Shown one piece after another: positions 36,099-44,282 of a stretch of DNA of 64,000 nt; within the stretch, counting starts at the first letter, position 1; every line of letters begins with the position of its first letter. The notes beneath the pieces are model-generated. The model saw only the letters and a program-made list of their open reading frames with translations, was not told the DNA's origin and did not search any database. The DNA lies in NCBI RefSeq assembly GCF_003710985.1, contig NZ_RHHT01000027.1:124001-188000 (forward strand), read 5' to 3'. The position numbers and the translations under genes are program-made. Source of the stretch: Brevibacillus panacihumi. GTDB lineage: Bacteria; Bacillota; Bacilli; Brevibacillales; Brevibacillaceae.

Positions 36099-37538
36099 GT
36101 GGCGGACATCTGTACTTTGCATTTGCTGCATACGAATGATCTGCACAGCCATTTCGCGAGCTTGCCTCGAATCGTCACCTGTCTTCGTACGCATCGCCAG
36201 ACCTGGGAGCAGAACAATGAGCACGTTCTGACCGTCGATGTCGGCGATCATCTCGATCGGATGAATCTGATTACGGAGGCCAGCTTCGGCAAGGTAAATG
36301 TCGAGCTGATGAACCGAAGCGGCTACCAGTATGCGACCATCGGCAACAATGAAGGCATCACCTTGCCAAAAAAGCAGCTCAATACCCTGTACGAGCACGC
36401 CGCTTTCACGGTCGTTGCAAGCAACCTGCTGGACCCGCCGGACGGACGGCAGCCTGATTGGTCGGTGCCGTATGCCATCCATGAATGGGGGGATTTGCGG
36501 GTTGCGCTGCTGGGCGCGACGATCCCCTATCCGCATTCCTATCAGATGATGGGCTGGTCAAGCCTGGAGCCCAAGCCCATTCTCTCCGATCAGGTGGCGG
36601 CTTTGCGGGCGCAGGTTGACGTGATCGTCCTCTTGTCCCATTTGGGGTATCAGGAGGATTGCCGTCTTGCCGAGGAGGTGGAGGGGATCGATGTCATTTT
36701 GGGAGCCCATACACACCATCTTCTGGAACAGGGAGTTCGGATCAGGAACACGTTGATTGCCCAGACCGGCCGTTTTGGACAGTACGTCGGCCATGTTCGA
36801 CTTGTTCTGGATCGGGAAAAGAAAACCGTGATCGAAGCGACGGCAGAGGTATTTCCGACAGAGCAGTACCCGGCGGATACACAGATCAGCCAATATCTGC
36901 AGGAGGAGATGGAAGCTGCGGAAAGCAGGTTGAACCAACCGATTGCCACGCTTGCCCATGATTTGCGGATCGGCTGGGAGGAAGAGACGGCATTCGGCTC
37001 CTTTTTGGCTGCAAGCATCCGGGAAAAAACAGGGGCTGAGGTGGGGCTGGCGAACGGAGGACTGCTGTTGACCGATCTGAAGCAAGGCGGATTGTCCCGG
37101 GCAGACCTGTTGCGTTGCGTGCCACATCCATTGAATCTGTGCGCGCTCACCTTGACGGGAGAACAGCTTACACAAGTCCTGGAACAAGCGATTCAGCCGC
37201 AGATCGTGAAACGGGAGCTGCGCGGCTGCGGTTTTCGGGGGAAAGTGGAGGGCTGGATGGGCGTCGACGGCCTGCGCATCGAGTACGTAGAGGATGAACA
37301 TCCCCGCATTGTCTCCATCGAAGTGAACGGCCAGAAATTGGAGGCAAGCCGGAAGTATCGCGTGGGGACCGTAGATATGTTCATGTACAATCGGCTTTTT
37401 CCCGTGCTGCTGCAAGGAAGCGATGTACAATTTTTTCTTCCGGTTCTATTGCGCGAGCTCCTCGCCGAGACCCTGCAGAATGAGGAGATGCTTGCACGTT
37501 CGTTTTCACGCAGATGGATTCCGGTAAGGGCAGGCTGA
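36099..37538 (+). CDS. yunD: Metallophosphatase/5'-nucleotidase family protein YunD
   Basis: 479 aa with the UshA two-domain layout but no signal peptide. The N-terminal calcineurin-like domain shows LLHTNDLHSHF, DVGDHLD, TIGNNEG, LLSHLGYQED and GAHTHHL, the complete dinuclear metal site. The C-terminal nucleotide-binding domain begins around residue 290 (GWEEETAFGSFLAASIR). Likely a cytosolic nucleotidase or cyclic nucleotide phosphodiesterase. GTG start at 36099 behind GAGGGGAG. Confidence 0.9.
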   Translation: MADICTLHLLHTNDLHSHFASLPRIVTCLRTHRQTWEQNNEHVLTVDVGDHLDRMNLITEASFGKVNVELMNRSGYQYATIGNNEGITLPKKQLNTLYEHAAFTVVASNLLDPPDGRQPDWSVPYAIHEWGDLRVALLGATIPYPHSYQMMGWSSLEPKPILSDQVAALRAQVDVIVLLSHLGYQEDCRLAEEVEGIDVILGAHTHHLLEQGVRIRNTLIAQTGRFGQYVGHVRLVLDREKKTVIEATAEVFPTEQYPADTQISQYLQEEMEAAESRLNQPIATLAHDLRIGWEEETAFGSFLAASIREKTGAEVGLANGGLLLTDLKQGGLSRADLLRCVPHPLNLCALTLTGEQLTQVLEQAIQPQIVKRELRGCGFRGKVEGWMGVDGLRIEYVEDEHPRIVSIEVNGQKLEASRKYRVGTVDMFMYNRLFPVLLQGSDVQFFLPVLLRELLAETLQNEEMLARSFSRRWIPVRAG

Positions 37539-37610
37539 GCGGATGCACAGCCGCCTTCCTTTTTTCATAGAATATAACGGCCTCACAGGGCGATGAGAGG
37601 AGAGTGCGCG

Positions 37611-37913
37611 ATGGTTGAAGTCCAACCCATACATTTGTCAGAAGGAACGGCGATAGCGATTACGGTGCATCTGCCCAAGACCACGCTGCTGGCAGTAACG
37701 ACTGATAACGGGTATATCATGTGCGGGGCGCTCGATGTCGGCTTGCTGAACGATCGGCTTGCCAAACGGGAGATCGTGGCGGGGCGTGCTGTCGGGGTGA
37801 AGACCATTCAGGAATTGCTCGACGCGCCATTGGAATCTGTAACACGCACTGCAGAACAGATGGGGATTACGGCAGGCATGCTCGGTCGAGATGCGATTGT
37901 CAAAATGCTGTAG
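37611..37913 (+). CDS. yunC: DUF1805 protein YunC
   Basis: 100 aa, one compact domain (KTTLLAVTTDNGYIMCGALDVGLLNDRLAKREIVAGRAVGVKTIQELLDAPLE... in part), recognisable as DUF1805/YunC, a small fold of unknown function. The ATG at 37611 has AGGAG upstream; the frame runs to 37593. It sits downstream of yunD as in B. subtilis, and is followed by a terminator. Confidence 0.85.
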   Translation: MVEVQPIHLSEGTAIAITVHLPKTTLLAVTTDNGYIMCGALDVGLLNDRLAKREIVAGRAVGVKTIQELLDAPLESVTRTAEQMGITAGMLGRDAIVKML

Positions 37914-37931
37914 ACCATCCATATTATTGCC

Positions 37932-37970
37932 AAAAGCCTTTGTCAAGGATCGTCGACGAAGGCTTTTTTC
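37932..37970 (+). terminator. Terminator after yunC
   Basis: AAAAGCCTT and AAGGCTTTTTT pair across an 18-nt loop and end in T residues. Confidence 0.85.
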
Positions 37971-37994
37971 CATTTTATTGTGCATTTTTTCGTG

Positions 37995-38021
37995 TTGAAA
38001 CCAGTCGAATCACGCTATAAT
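37995..38021 (+). promoter_or_regulatory. Candidate promoter of HD-GYP gene
   Basis: TTGAAA (37995-38000) and TATAAT (38016-38021), spaced only 15 bp, 36 bp before the start codon. Confidence 0.45.
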
Positions 38022-38056
38022 GAGGTGGACGAAAAAGAGAGGCGATTATTGGAAAG

Positions 38057-39151
38057 ATGAGACTGATATCCATACGAAAATGCCGTCCGGGCGATACGCT
38101 CGCCCGTTCTATATACACCGAAACCGGCATGGTGCTCGTCGGGGCAGGTGTGGAACTGACGGAACGCATGCTGACGAGATTGAAAAACAAGAATATCACG
38201 AGCCTGTACATACAAGATAAACGGACAGATGACATCATCGTCGAGGGTGTCCTTACTGAGGAGACGCGCAGGGAAGCGATGGCGATCATCCATGAAACCT
38301 TGTTTGCAGTAGGAGAATCGCCTCAAAAATGGCAACAAATCTTTACTGATCGTTCGTTCGGAAGGCAGCTTCGCCATATCATGACGACAGTTGCAGACGA
38401 GATGAAGGGCTGCCGTTCGGCTTTGAACCTCATGGCGGATGCTTGTGCCTATGACAACTACATCTTTACGCATTCCTTCAATGTCGCCCTGTACAGCACA
38501 GCGCTGGCGATGAAGACAGACTTCACGGAAAAAGAAGTGCTGGAGATCGGAATCGGCGGACTGCTCCACGATATAGGGAAGATGCACATCCCTGATTCGA
38601 TTTTGAAAAAACCCGGACGACTGACGGCAGAAGAATTTGAAATGATGAAAAGGCATACCGAGATCGGTTTTGAATTGCTGCGCAAGCAAGAAGATATTCC
38701 CTTGCTGGCAGCGCATTGCGCATTCCAGCATCACGAGCGCTGGGATGGATCAGGCTATCCGCGCCGGTTAAAGGGGGAGGAGATCCATCCCTACGGAAGA
38801 TTGATGGCAGTGGCAGATGTCTTTGACGCACTCACGACACACCGGATCTATCGCGAGCCGATGCTGCCTCATGCTGCGATGGAGGTGCTGTACTCTGGAG
38901 CCGACCGGTTGTTTGATCATAGCTATGTGGTGGCATTGCGGGATACGATCGCCCTCTATCCGCTGGGGTTGAGCGTGACATTGAATACCGGAGAGTCCGG
39001 CGTGGTAGTCGATGCCAACATCGGGCTGCCTAGTCGTCCGATCATACGCATTCTGATGAATGAAGCGGGAGAACAGGTGGATGTGCCTTATGAAGTGGAT
39101 CTGTCCAAGAAGCTTCATCTGATGATTACTGCTTGTGATGAGCTCGTCTAG
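38057..39151 (+). CDS. HD-GYP domain protein (putative cyclic-di-GMP phosphodiesterase)
   Basis: 364 aa. An N-terminal region of about 110 residues precedes the HD-GYP domain. That domain has LLHDIGKMHIPDSIL, KRHTEIGFELL, AAHCAFQHHERWDGSGYP and VADVFDALTTHR, all metal ligands and the GYP motif. The GYP form suggests hydrolysis of cyclic dinucleotides such as c-di-GMP. The protein appears cytoplasmic and has no receiver domain. Adjacent to a CorA gene in convergent orientation. Confidence 0.9.
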   Translation: MRLISIRKCRPGDTLARSIYTETGMVLVGAGVELTERMLTRLKNKNITSLYIQDKRTDDIIVEGVLTEETRREAMAIIHETLFAVGESPQKWQQIFTDRSFGRQLRHIMTTVADEMKGCRSALNLMADACAYDNYIFTHSFNVALYSTALAMKTDFTEKEVLEIGIGGLLHDIGKMHIPDSILKKPGRLTAEEFEMMKRHTEIGFELLRKQEDIPLLAAHCAFQHHERWDGSGYPRRLKGEEIHPYGRLMAVADVFDALTTHRIYREPMLPHAAMEVLYSGADRLFDHSYVVALRDTIALYPLGLSVTLNTGESGVVVDANIGLPSRPIIRILMNEAGEQVDVPYEVDLSKKLHLMITACDELV

Positions 39152-39165
39152 TCTAGGCGCGCAGA

Positions 39166-40101
39166 TTACAGCCACTCTTTTTTCTTGAAAATGAGGTACA
39201 TCGTGACGCCGATGGCCGCCATGAAGCCGAGAACGATGTAATAGCCGTATGGATTATCCAGTTCGGGCATGTTATGAAAATTCATGCCGTAAATGCCGGT
39301 CACGATCGTCAAGGGCATGAAGATCGTGGTCAAGGCAGTAAATACGCGCATGATGTCATTGGCACGTCCAGCCAAGGATGCCTGGTAGGCTTCACGCAAG
39401 TTGCCGATCAGGTCGCGAAATGTTTCAAAGCTCTCCGCGACCTTTACAGCATCCTCCACAATATCGCCGAAGTACTTCCGTAAATAAGGCTCGATGAGCG
39501 GAAGGTCTTTTTTATGAAGTTCGTCGATCAGATCTCGTTGCGGCAACAGCATTTTCCGCGCATATAAAATTTCACTGCGCAATCCAATGATTTGTTCGAG
39601 ATGCGATTTGCGCGTATTCACCAAAATTTCTTCTTCCAGTTTTTCAATCATATCTTCAATATTTTCAATAACATCAAAATACCGATCTACGACTTGATCG
39701 ACCAGCTGATAGAGCAGTTCTGCGGGGCGATTCAATTCTTTTTCCCGAATCAAGGCAAGAAGTTCTGCAAACTCCGGGGCTTCCTGCTTGGTCACGGTAA
39801 TAATCGTATGGCTGCCCAAAAACAGATTGATTTCACGTAAAAAAATATCATGATTCTGGAACGTAATGCCGTTTACGACCAGAAAGTAATGATCATCATA
39901 CATTTGCAGCTTGGGACGCTGTTCCTCTTCGTCGATGCAATCCTCGACGGCCAGATGGTGCAATCCGAACAAGGGCTGCAGAACGGATAGATCGAAGGGA
40001 GTCGCGTCAATCCAGTAGAATCCGTTATCTGGCGGGGCGACGGTTTGTTCAAGATCATCGACCGGAGTTATAAGTCCGTTTTGGATCAACAGTATCTTCA
40101 T
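39166..40101 (-). CDS. corA: CorA-family magnesium/divalent cation transporter
   Basis: 311 aa. A large cytoplasmic N-terminal domain is followed by two C-terminal transmembrane helices. The selectivity motif GMNF (YGMNFHNMPE) sits between them, and the helix TALTTIFMPLTIVTGI precedes it. It mediates Mg2+ (possibly Co2+/Ni2+) uptake as a pentamer. A good AGGAGAATG site is present. It is convergent with the HD-GYP gene and monocistronic. Confidence 0.94.
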   Translation of the reverse strand: MKILLIQNGLITPVDDLEQTVAPPDNGFYWIDATPFDLSVLQPLFGLHHLAVEDCIDEEEQRPKLQMYDDHYFLVVNGITFQNHDIFLREINLFLGSHTIITVTKQEAPEFAELLALIREKELNRPAELLYQLVDQVVDRYFDVIENIEDMIEKLEEEILVNTRKSHLEQIIGLRSEILYARKMLLPQRDLIDELHKKDLPLIEPYLRKYFGDIVEDAVKVAESFETFRDLIGNLREAYQASLAGRANDIMRVFTALTTIFMPLTIVTGIYGMNFHNMPELDNPYGYYIVLGFMAAIGVTMYLIFKKKEWL

Positions 40102-40233
40102 TGGTCATTCTCCTGCAGGTAGTGGTTGGATATCCCAGATCAATCATACTTTCTCCGCATTTTACCATATCATACGCTCCATCTGCTCTTGCAGACAGAT
40201 CAAAAGATCTCCCCATTCCCGTTTCGCAGTATG

Positions 40234-40262
40234 TTTACAGGTTCTTTGATCCAGTATATAAT
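40234..40262 (+). promoter_or_regulatory. Sigma-A promoter of hemAT
   Basis: TTTACA (40234-40239), 17 bp, TATAAT (40257-40262), 53 bp before the start codon; near consensus. Confidence 0.75.
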
Positions 40263-40315
40263 TCATAGAATTGGTAATTATCTTTTAATTCTTGACAATA
40301 AAAGGAGTACATCCC

Positions 40316-41632
40316 ATGAGCACACGTCCGTTTTCCAGCATGTTCAGACTAAAAGGAAAATTGCAGAATGAGTCCTTTTTTGGAGAAATGAGGGAGCGGG
40401 GGGAAGTGAACATCGATCCTGATTCACTTTTATCCAGACAGTTGGCGCAAATCCATTTGACGGAACAAGACCTGACGATCGCCAAAGCGATTCAACCCAT
40501 TATCATACAAAATATAAGCAAAATTGTAGACTGTTTTTACGAGAATATTGCCCGCGAACAACTGCTTATGACCATTATTGACAACAACAGTACAATAGAT
40601 CGGTTGAAGCAAACACTGAATCGGCACATCACCGAAATGTTCAGCGGCAAGATCGACAGTGAATATATTGCGAAGCGAAGCCGGATCGCGGTCATTCACA
40701 TGCGGATCGGCCTGGAGCCGAAGTGGTATATGTGCGCCTTCCAGAATCTGCTCATTTCAATCATTGATCTTCTGGACGAAGCAATCCCGGACAAGCGTGA
40801 ATTCGTCATGGCGGTGCAAGTGGTGACAAAACTGCTCAACATCGAGCAGCAGATCGTTCTGGAAGAGTATGAGAACGAACATGAGCGCGCCCGCCAAATG
40901 GAGCAGAAGAAAAAAGATGAACTGCGTGCCTCACTCGCCAACTCGGCTCATGAGCTCGCAGCGGTGGCGGAGGAAAACAGCGCGTCTGTACAGCAGCTGA
41001 CGGAGCAGTCGCGCGAAGTGATGCGCTTTGCTGAAAATGGGACAGGCTTTTCTTCCAAAGCACAGCAGCTTTCCCAGGAAGGGAAGGAGAAGCTGGAGAA
41101 TCAGCAGGAGCAGATGAACCTGATTCAGGGCAGCGTCCATCAAATCGCAGAGGAAATGAACATGCTCGAAGACACCGCGGAGAAGATTCGCGGCATCGTC
41201 GACGTCGTGACGTCGATTGCCGAGCAGACCAATCTCCTAGCCTTGAACGCTGCAATCGAGGCAGCGCGGGCTGGGGAGCAGGGGCGCGGTTTTGCTGTCG
41301 TCGCCGATGAAGTGCGCAAGCTGGCGGAGCAGACCAAACAATCCGTGTCTGGTGTTCGGGAACTGATCGAAAAAACCAATCAACAGACCATCGTGCTGTC
41401 CAAAATCGTCGGAGAGATCCAGAACCTCGTTCACTCCAGCACGGCGATGACCAAAGAGACCAATGCATTCTTTGAAGGCATTATCAGCGCTGTATCGGAC
41501 AGTAAGGAACAGAGCACGCGCATCCAAAGGGAGTTGGAAAGCTTCTTCCGCGTCATGGAGGACATGAATGAAGCGGTGGCGCAGGTAGCTTACTCCGCCG
41601 ATGAGCTTTCTGACATTACGGAAAACCTATAA
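40316..41632 (+). CDS. hemAT: Globin-coupled chemotaxis transducer (HemAT-like)
   Basis: 438 aa soluble aerotaxis receptor. The first 180 residues form a globin-like sensor ([19 protein letters not shown]; the proximal heme His is in [19 protein letters not shown]). The rest is a methyl-accepting signalling domain whose hairpin tip reads [40 protein letters not shown]. No transmembrane segments are seen. It senses oxygen and signals to CheA. The ATG at 40316 follows AAAGGAG. It has its own promoter and terminator. Confidence 0.93.
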   Translation: MSTRPFSSMFRLKGKLQNESFFGEMRERGEVNIDPDSLLSRQLAQIHLTEQDLTIAKAIQPIIIQNISKIVDCFYENIAREQLLMTIIDNNSTIDRLKQTLNRHITEMFSGKIDSEYIAKRSRIAVIHMRIGLEPKWYMCAFQNLLISIIDLLDEAIPDKREFVMAVQVVTKLLNIEQQIVLEEYENEHERARQMEQKKKDELRASLANSAHELAAVAEENSASVQQLTEQSREVMRFAENGTGFSSKAQQLSQEGKEKLENQQEQMNLIQGSVHQIAEEMNMLEDTAEKIRGIVDVVTSIAEQTNLLALNAAIEAARAGEQGRGFAVVADEVRKLAEQTKQSVSGVRELIEKTNQQTIVLSKIVGEIQNLVHSSTAMTKETNAFFEGIISAVSDSKEQSTRIQRELESFFRVMEDMNEAVAQVAYSADELSDITENL

Positions 41633-41643
41633 GAGTGGGCAGG

Positions 41644-41676
41644 AAAACAGAGAGACGACGGTTTCTCTGTTTTTTA
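41644..41676 (+). terminator. Terminator after hemAT
   Basis: AAAACAGAGA and TCTCTGTTTTTT pair across a 10-nt loop. Confidence 0.85.
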
Positions 41677-41719
41677 TATCGTTTTTTTGAATTCTTCATG
41701 AGAAACCCACAGAGAATCG

Positions 41720-41975
41720 CAGGAGGACCAGTAAAAGCTGGTCGAGGAAAAAGGGAAAAAAAGCAAAAGGCATTTGGGATCTTTACCCAGGCGCAGCGGA
41801 AAAGGCGGAACACGATTTCAGCGGCCAACTTTGAACCACTTCTTCGAAGTGGCTGCTTTTGGCCGCGGTTCCGCCTTTGGAGTGTAGCCGGCCCTGGCTT
41901 ACCCCCAGTGAAGATCCCAACAGCCTGAAGCGTTTTTCCCTTTTTCCTCAGCTCCACTATAGATGGAGGACCACG
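41720..41975. repeat. Dispersed palindromic repeat, copy C (complete)
   Basis: About 256 bp, closely similar to copy A (4449-4703). The outer arms 41744-41760 and 41933-41949 are 17 of 17 complementary. Inner arms AAAGGCGGAAC (41801-41811) and GTTCCGCCTTT (41868-41878) are perfect, and the tip CCACTTCTTCGAAGTGG is itself a hairpin. Outer-arm differences from copy A are matched on both sides. It fills most of the 41633-42034 gap and has no coding capacity. Confidence 0.87.
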
Positions 41976-41984
41976 AAACATAGC

Positions 41985-42013
41985 TTTACAACGTAACAGT
42001 GTTATGTTACATT
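41985..42013 (+). promoter_or_regulatory. yhbD operon promoter with GTAACA-N6-TGTTAC operator
   Basis: A -35 box TTTACA (41985-41990) and a -10-like TACATT (42008-42013) are 17 bp apart. The dyad GTAACAGTGTTATGTTAC (41993-42010) occupies the spacer. YhbD carries a MerR-like helix-turn-helix, so it may be the cognate regulator. Confidence 0.5.
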
Positions 42014-42034
42014 CATAATCGGAGGAGATGAAAA

Positions 42035-42670
42035 GTGGAACGTGAGTTGATTTCCAAAAAAGAGCTGCTGGAGATAACGGGTATTTCCTACGGCCAATTG
42101 TATAGATGGAAGCGAAAGCGGCTGATTCCAGAGGAATGGTTTATTCGCAAATCCACCTTTACGGGGCAGGAAACGTTTTTTCCAAAGGAGCTGATCCTCG
42201 GGCGCATCGATCAAATCGTCAACAAAAAGGATGATCTGTCATTGGATGAGCTGGCGGAAAAGCTCTCTCAATCCCCGTTGCTGCCTGACATGCATGCAAC
42301 GGCAGGTGAATTGTTGGATCGTAACATTGTTTCCAAGGTTGTGTTGGATCGTTACGGGATAACTCCAGCGGGGGAGAGGGGAGCGGTTTATTCCTTTCCA
42401 GAGTTGTTCCCGCTGTATGTGATTGATCAATTGCTTGCTGCCGGGGAAATCAGTCTGGAGGAGGGTGGATTGCTGGTGGAGACGCTGAACGAGCAGTGGC
42501 CCAAGCTGGAGTGCAAGCCGTGCGATCTGCTTTTTTTCAGGAAAATGGGGCTTTCCTCATGTGTGATCGTGTCTGTTCCGGCAGAGCTGCATTTTGATAA
42601 AGGGGTAAAAGTGGTTGCGAGGCTCTCGCTGTTGGATCTAACCGAGCAGGTAAAGGGGAAGCTGATATGA
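42035..42670 (+). CDS. yhbD: YhbD-like protein with MerR-type N-terminal helix-turn-helix (DUF4004)
   Basis: 211 aa. The N-terminus (ISKKELLEITGISYGQLYRWKRKRLIPEEWF) is a MerR-like winged helix, and the remainder is the DUF4004 region seen in B. subtilis YhbD. A GTG start at 42035 follows GGAGGAG. It heads the yhbD-yhbE-yhbF order, the last two encoding bactofilins. The dyad in the promoter suggests autoregulation, which is inference. Confidence 0.8.
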   Translation: MERELISKKELLEITGISYGQLYRWKRKRLIPEEWFIRKSTFTGQETFFPKELILGRIDQIVNKKDDLSLDELAEKLSQSPLLPDMHATAGELLDRNIVSKVVLDRYGITPAGERGAVYSFPELFPLYVIDQLLAAGEISLEEGGLLVETLNEQWPKLECKPCDLLFFRKMGLSSCVIVSVPAELHFDKGVKVVARLSLLDLTEQVKGKLI

Positions 42671-42682
42671 GGAGGAAATCAG

Positions 42683-43378
42683 ATGACTGGATCGGAGAAT
42701 AAATCCGAGTTGCTGCCGAAACTGACAATCGACGGAGTATGCAATGCCGGTGGCGGAGTCTATGACAGCGTCAACCTCGACGGTGTCGGGAAAATCAACG
42801 GGGCGGTCAAGTCCCGAGCGTTCCGGGCTAACGGCCAGTTCAAAGTGCTGGGTGATTTGGAATCCACGGAAATGATCTGTGAAGGAATCCTTACTGTGCA
42901 TGGCAATGCCCACATTGCAGAGGGAAAAATGGACGGGATGCTGACCATCGAAGGGACGCTTGACGGGGAGCATCTGGAGGTATACGGCGTATGGAAGGTC
43001 AAAAAGAATTGTGAAATCGAACGAATGAAGACAGAAGGGGCATTTTTCATTGACGGCCTATTGAATGCAGGGCATGTAGAGATTCACCTGCATGGCTTGA
43101 GCAAGGCTAGCGAAATCGGCGTGGAAGCCCTCCGCGTCCGCCGGCTCTCGAAAAGCAAATGGAATCTTTTGCGATTCATCCCGAAGTTCAACCCGGAGCT
43201 GCAGGCGAAAGTGATTGAAGGGGATGAGCTGGATCTGGAATATACGACAACAGACGTCGTTCGGGGCAATCGGGTCTCGATCGGGCCAGGATGCACCATT
43301 GGCAGAGTCGAGTATCGATCCGAGTTGATCAAGCATCCGAAGGCAAAAGTGGGGGAGGAGATGAAGGTTGGTGACTGA
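42683..43378 (+). CDS. yhbE: Bactofilin-like protein (YhbE/BacE)
   Basis: 231 aa. The repetitive beta pattern of bactofilins is visible: LTIDGVCNAGGGVYDSVNLDGVGKINGAV, SRAFRANGQFKVLGDLESTEMICEGILTV, NAHIAEGKMDGMLTIEG. It continues with a C-terminal extension (DLEYTTTDVVRGNRVSIGPGC, IGRVEYRSEL) shared with the next gene. Bactofilins polymerise at the membrane; BacE/BacF of B. subtilis are linked to flagellar function. It overlaps yhbF by 11 bp. Confidence 0.85.
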   Translation: MTGSENKSELLPKLTIDGVCNAGGGVYDSVNLDGVGKINGAVKSRAFRANGQFKVLGDLESTEMICEGILTVHGNAHIAEGKMDGMLTIEGTLDGEHLEVYGVWKVKKNCEIERMKTEGAFFIDGLLNAGHVEIHLHGLSKASEIGVEALRVRRLSKSKWNLLRFIPKFNPELQAKVIEGDELDLEYTTTDVVRGNRVSIGPGCTIGRVEYRSELIKHPKAKVGEEMKVGD

Positions 43379-44054
43379 AGAATCCAAGCAGGATTTAAAG
43401 GTAGTGGGAAACTCGTCTTGTGCTGGCGGACAGTATCGACGGGTCAAGATTACCGGAGAGTGTGCCATAGCTGGGGATGTGGAATGCGAGAAGCTCTCGT
43501 GTACAGGCGACGCGGCCATTCACGGCAACTTGCTGACAGGAGAGCTGTCGATGACCGGAGACATGCAGATCACAGGGGATGTGAACACGAAGAAAATCCG
43601 CGGCAAAGGAGATTTGGTTATTGACAGCCGGATTTGCGGGGAGGAAATCCGCTTTACAGGAAATCTCGAGGTTCAGGGTGACTGCGAGTCCGGTCTGCTG
43701 GAGGTCAACGGAGGCATCCAAGTCCAAGGATTGTTGAGTGCGGAGCGATTGCAGCTGAGAATGCTCGGACCCTGCCAGGCGAGGGAGATCGGCGGGGGAA
43801 ATCTGGATGTGAAGCGAAGCATAGGGACTATCTGGAAGCAATGGTTCGGACAGGATTCGCAGGTTGTTCTTCTTGCCGAGGTGATCGAAGGCGATGTGCT
43901 CAATCTTGATTACACAAAAGCTGGTATTGTCCGGGGCAAGGACGTCGTCATCGGACAGGGATGCGAGATTGGGCGGGTGGAATACTGGGGAAGCTTGGAG
44001 GTTCATCCGGAAGCGTCCGTCAAAGAACAGATTTGCCTGAGTGAGCGAGCGTGA
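43368..44054 (+). CDS. yhbF: Bactofilin-like protein (YhbF/BacF)
   Basis: 228 aa paralogue of the preceding gene, with GECAIAGDVECEKLSCTGDAAIHGNLL, STGDMQITGDVNTKKIRGKGDL-type repeats and a matching C-terminal LNLDYTKAGIVRGKDVVIGQGCEIGRVEYWG. Every repeat is about 17-20 residues, as in a right-handed beta helix. Starts at TTG 43368 or GTG 43371 behind GGAGGAG inside the end of yhbE, implying coupled translation and a heteropolymer. Confidence 0.85.
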   Translation: MVTEESKQDLKVVGNSSCAGGQYRRVKITGECAIAGDVECEKLSCTGDAAIHGNLLTGELSMTGDMQITGDVNTKKIRGKGDLVIDSRICGEEIRFTGNLEVQGDCESGLLEVNGGIQVQGLLSAERLQLRMLGPCQAREIGGGNLDVKRSIGTIWKQWFGQDSQVVLLAEVIEGDVLNLDYTKAGIVRGKDVVIGQGCEIGRVEYWGSLEVHPEASVKEQICLSERA

Positions 44055-44127
44055 ATTTTCAAGCATGACGGTGCCGTTCTTTTGCGCTACCATAGAGATA
44101 AGGCGCAGTGATGTGCCAAGCAGGAGC

Positions 44128-44276
44128 TTTCAGGGAAGACGCCCCTGAAAACAAACACTCATTTTTGCTATTCTGTATGCTAAAAGGAGGCTTGCGCATG
44201 TCAACGGCCACAATCAGTGTACGCACCCTGTAATCAGGGGCGTGCGAACTGAACCGCCTGCATTCGTCAGGGGGTT
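44128..44276 (+). promoter_or_regulatory. Putative translational attenuator of MFS pump gene
   Basis: Mutually exclusive pairings surround a leader peptide. Upstream hairpin: TTTCAGGG (44128-44135) with CCCTGAAA (44143-44150). Segment 1: CGCACCCTG (44222-44230) with segment 2: CAGGGGCGTGCG (44235-44246). Segment 3: AACCGCCTG (44252-44260) with segment 4: CAGGGGGTT (44268-44276), which contains the MFS Shine-Dalgarno site. Segment 2 can instead pair with segment 3 (CAGG/CCTG core), or with the upstream CGCCCCTG (44140-44147, 8 of 8). Confidence 0.6.
44198..44233 (+). CDS. Leader peptide MSTATISVRTL of MFS pump gene
   Basis: Eleven codons and a TAA, with a strong AAAAGGAGG site (44182-44190) 7 nt before the ATG. 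The last three codons and the stop overlap segment 1 of a set of alternative hairpins that hide the ribosome-binding site of the MFS gene 49 bp downstream. This is the architecture of drug-inducible leader peptides for erm, cat and efflux genes. Ribosome stalling in the ISVRTL part would free the pump's start site. The inducer is not deducible. Confidence 0.6.
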   Translation: MSTATISVRTL

Positions 44277-44282
44277 TGGAAC

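Noticed and set aside
44096-44167. Region before the MFS leader peptide considered as a metabolite riboswitch
   Set aside because: No conserved core of a known class (yybP-ykoY, SAM, cobalamin, T-box, ykkC) could be matched; alternative pairings with the leader region explain it better.
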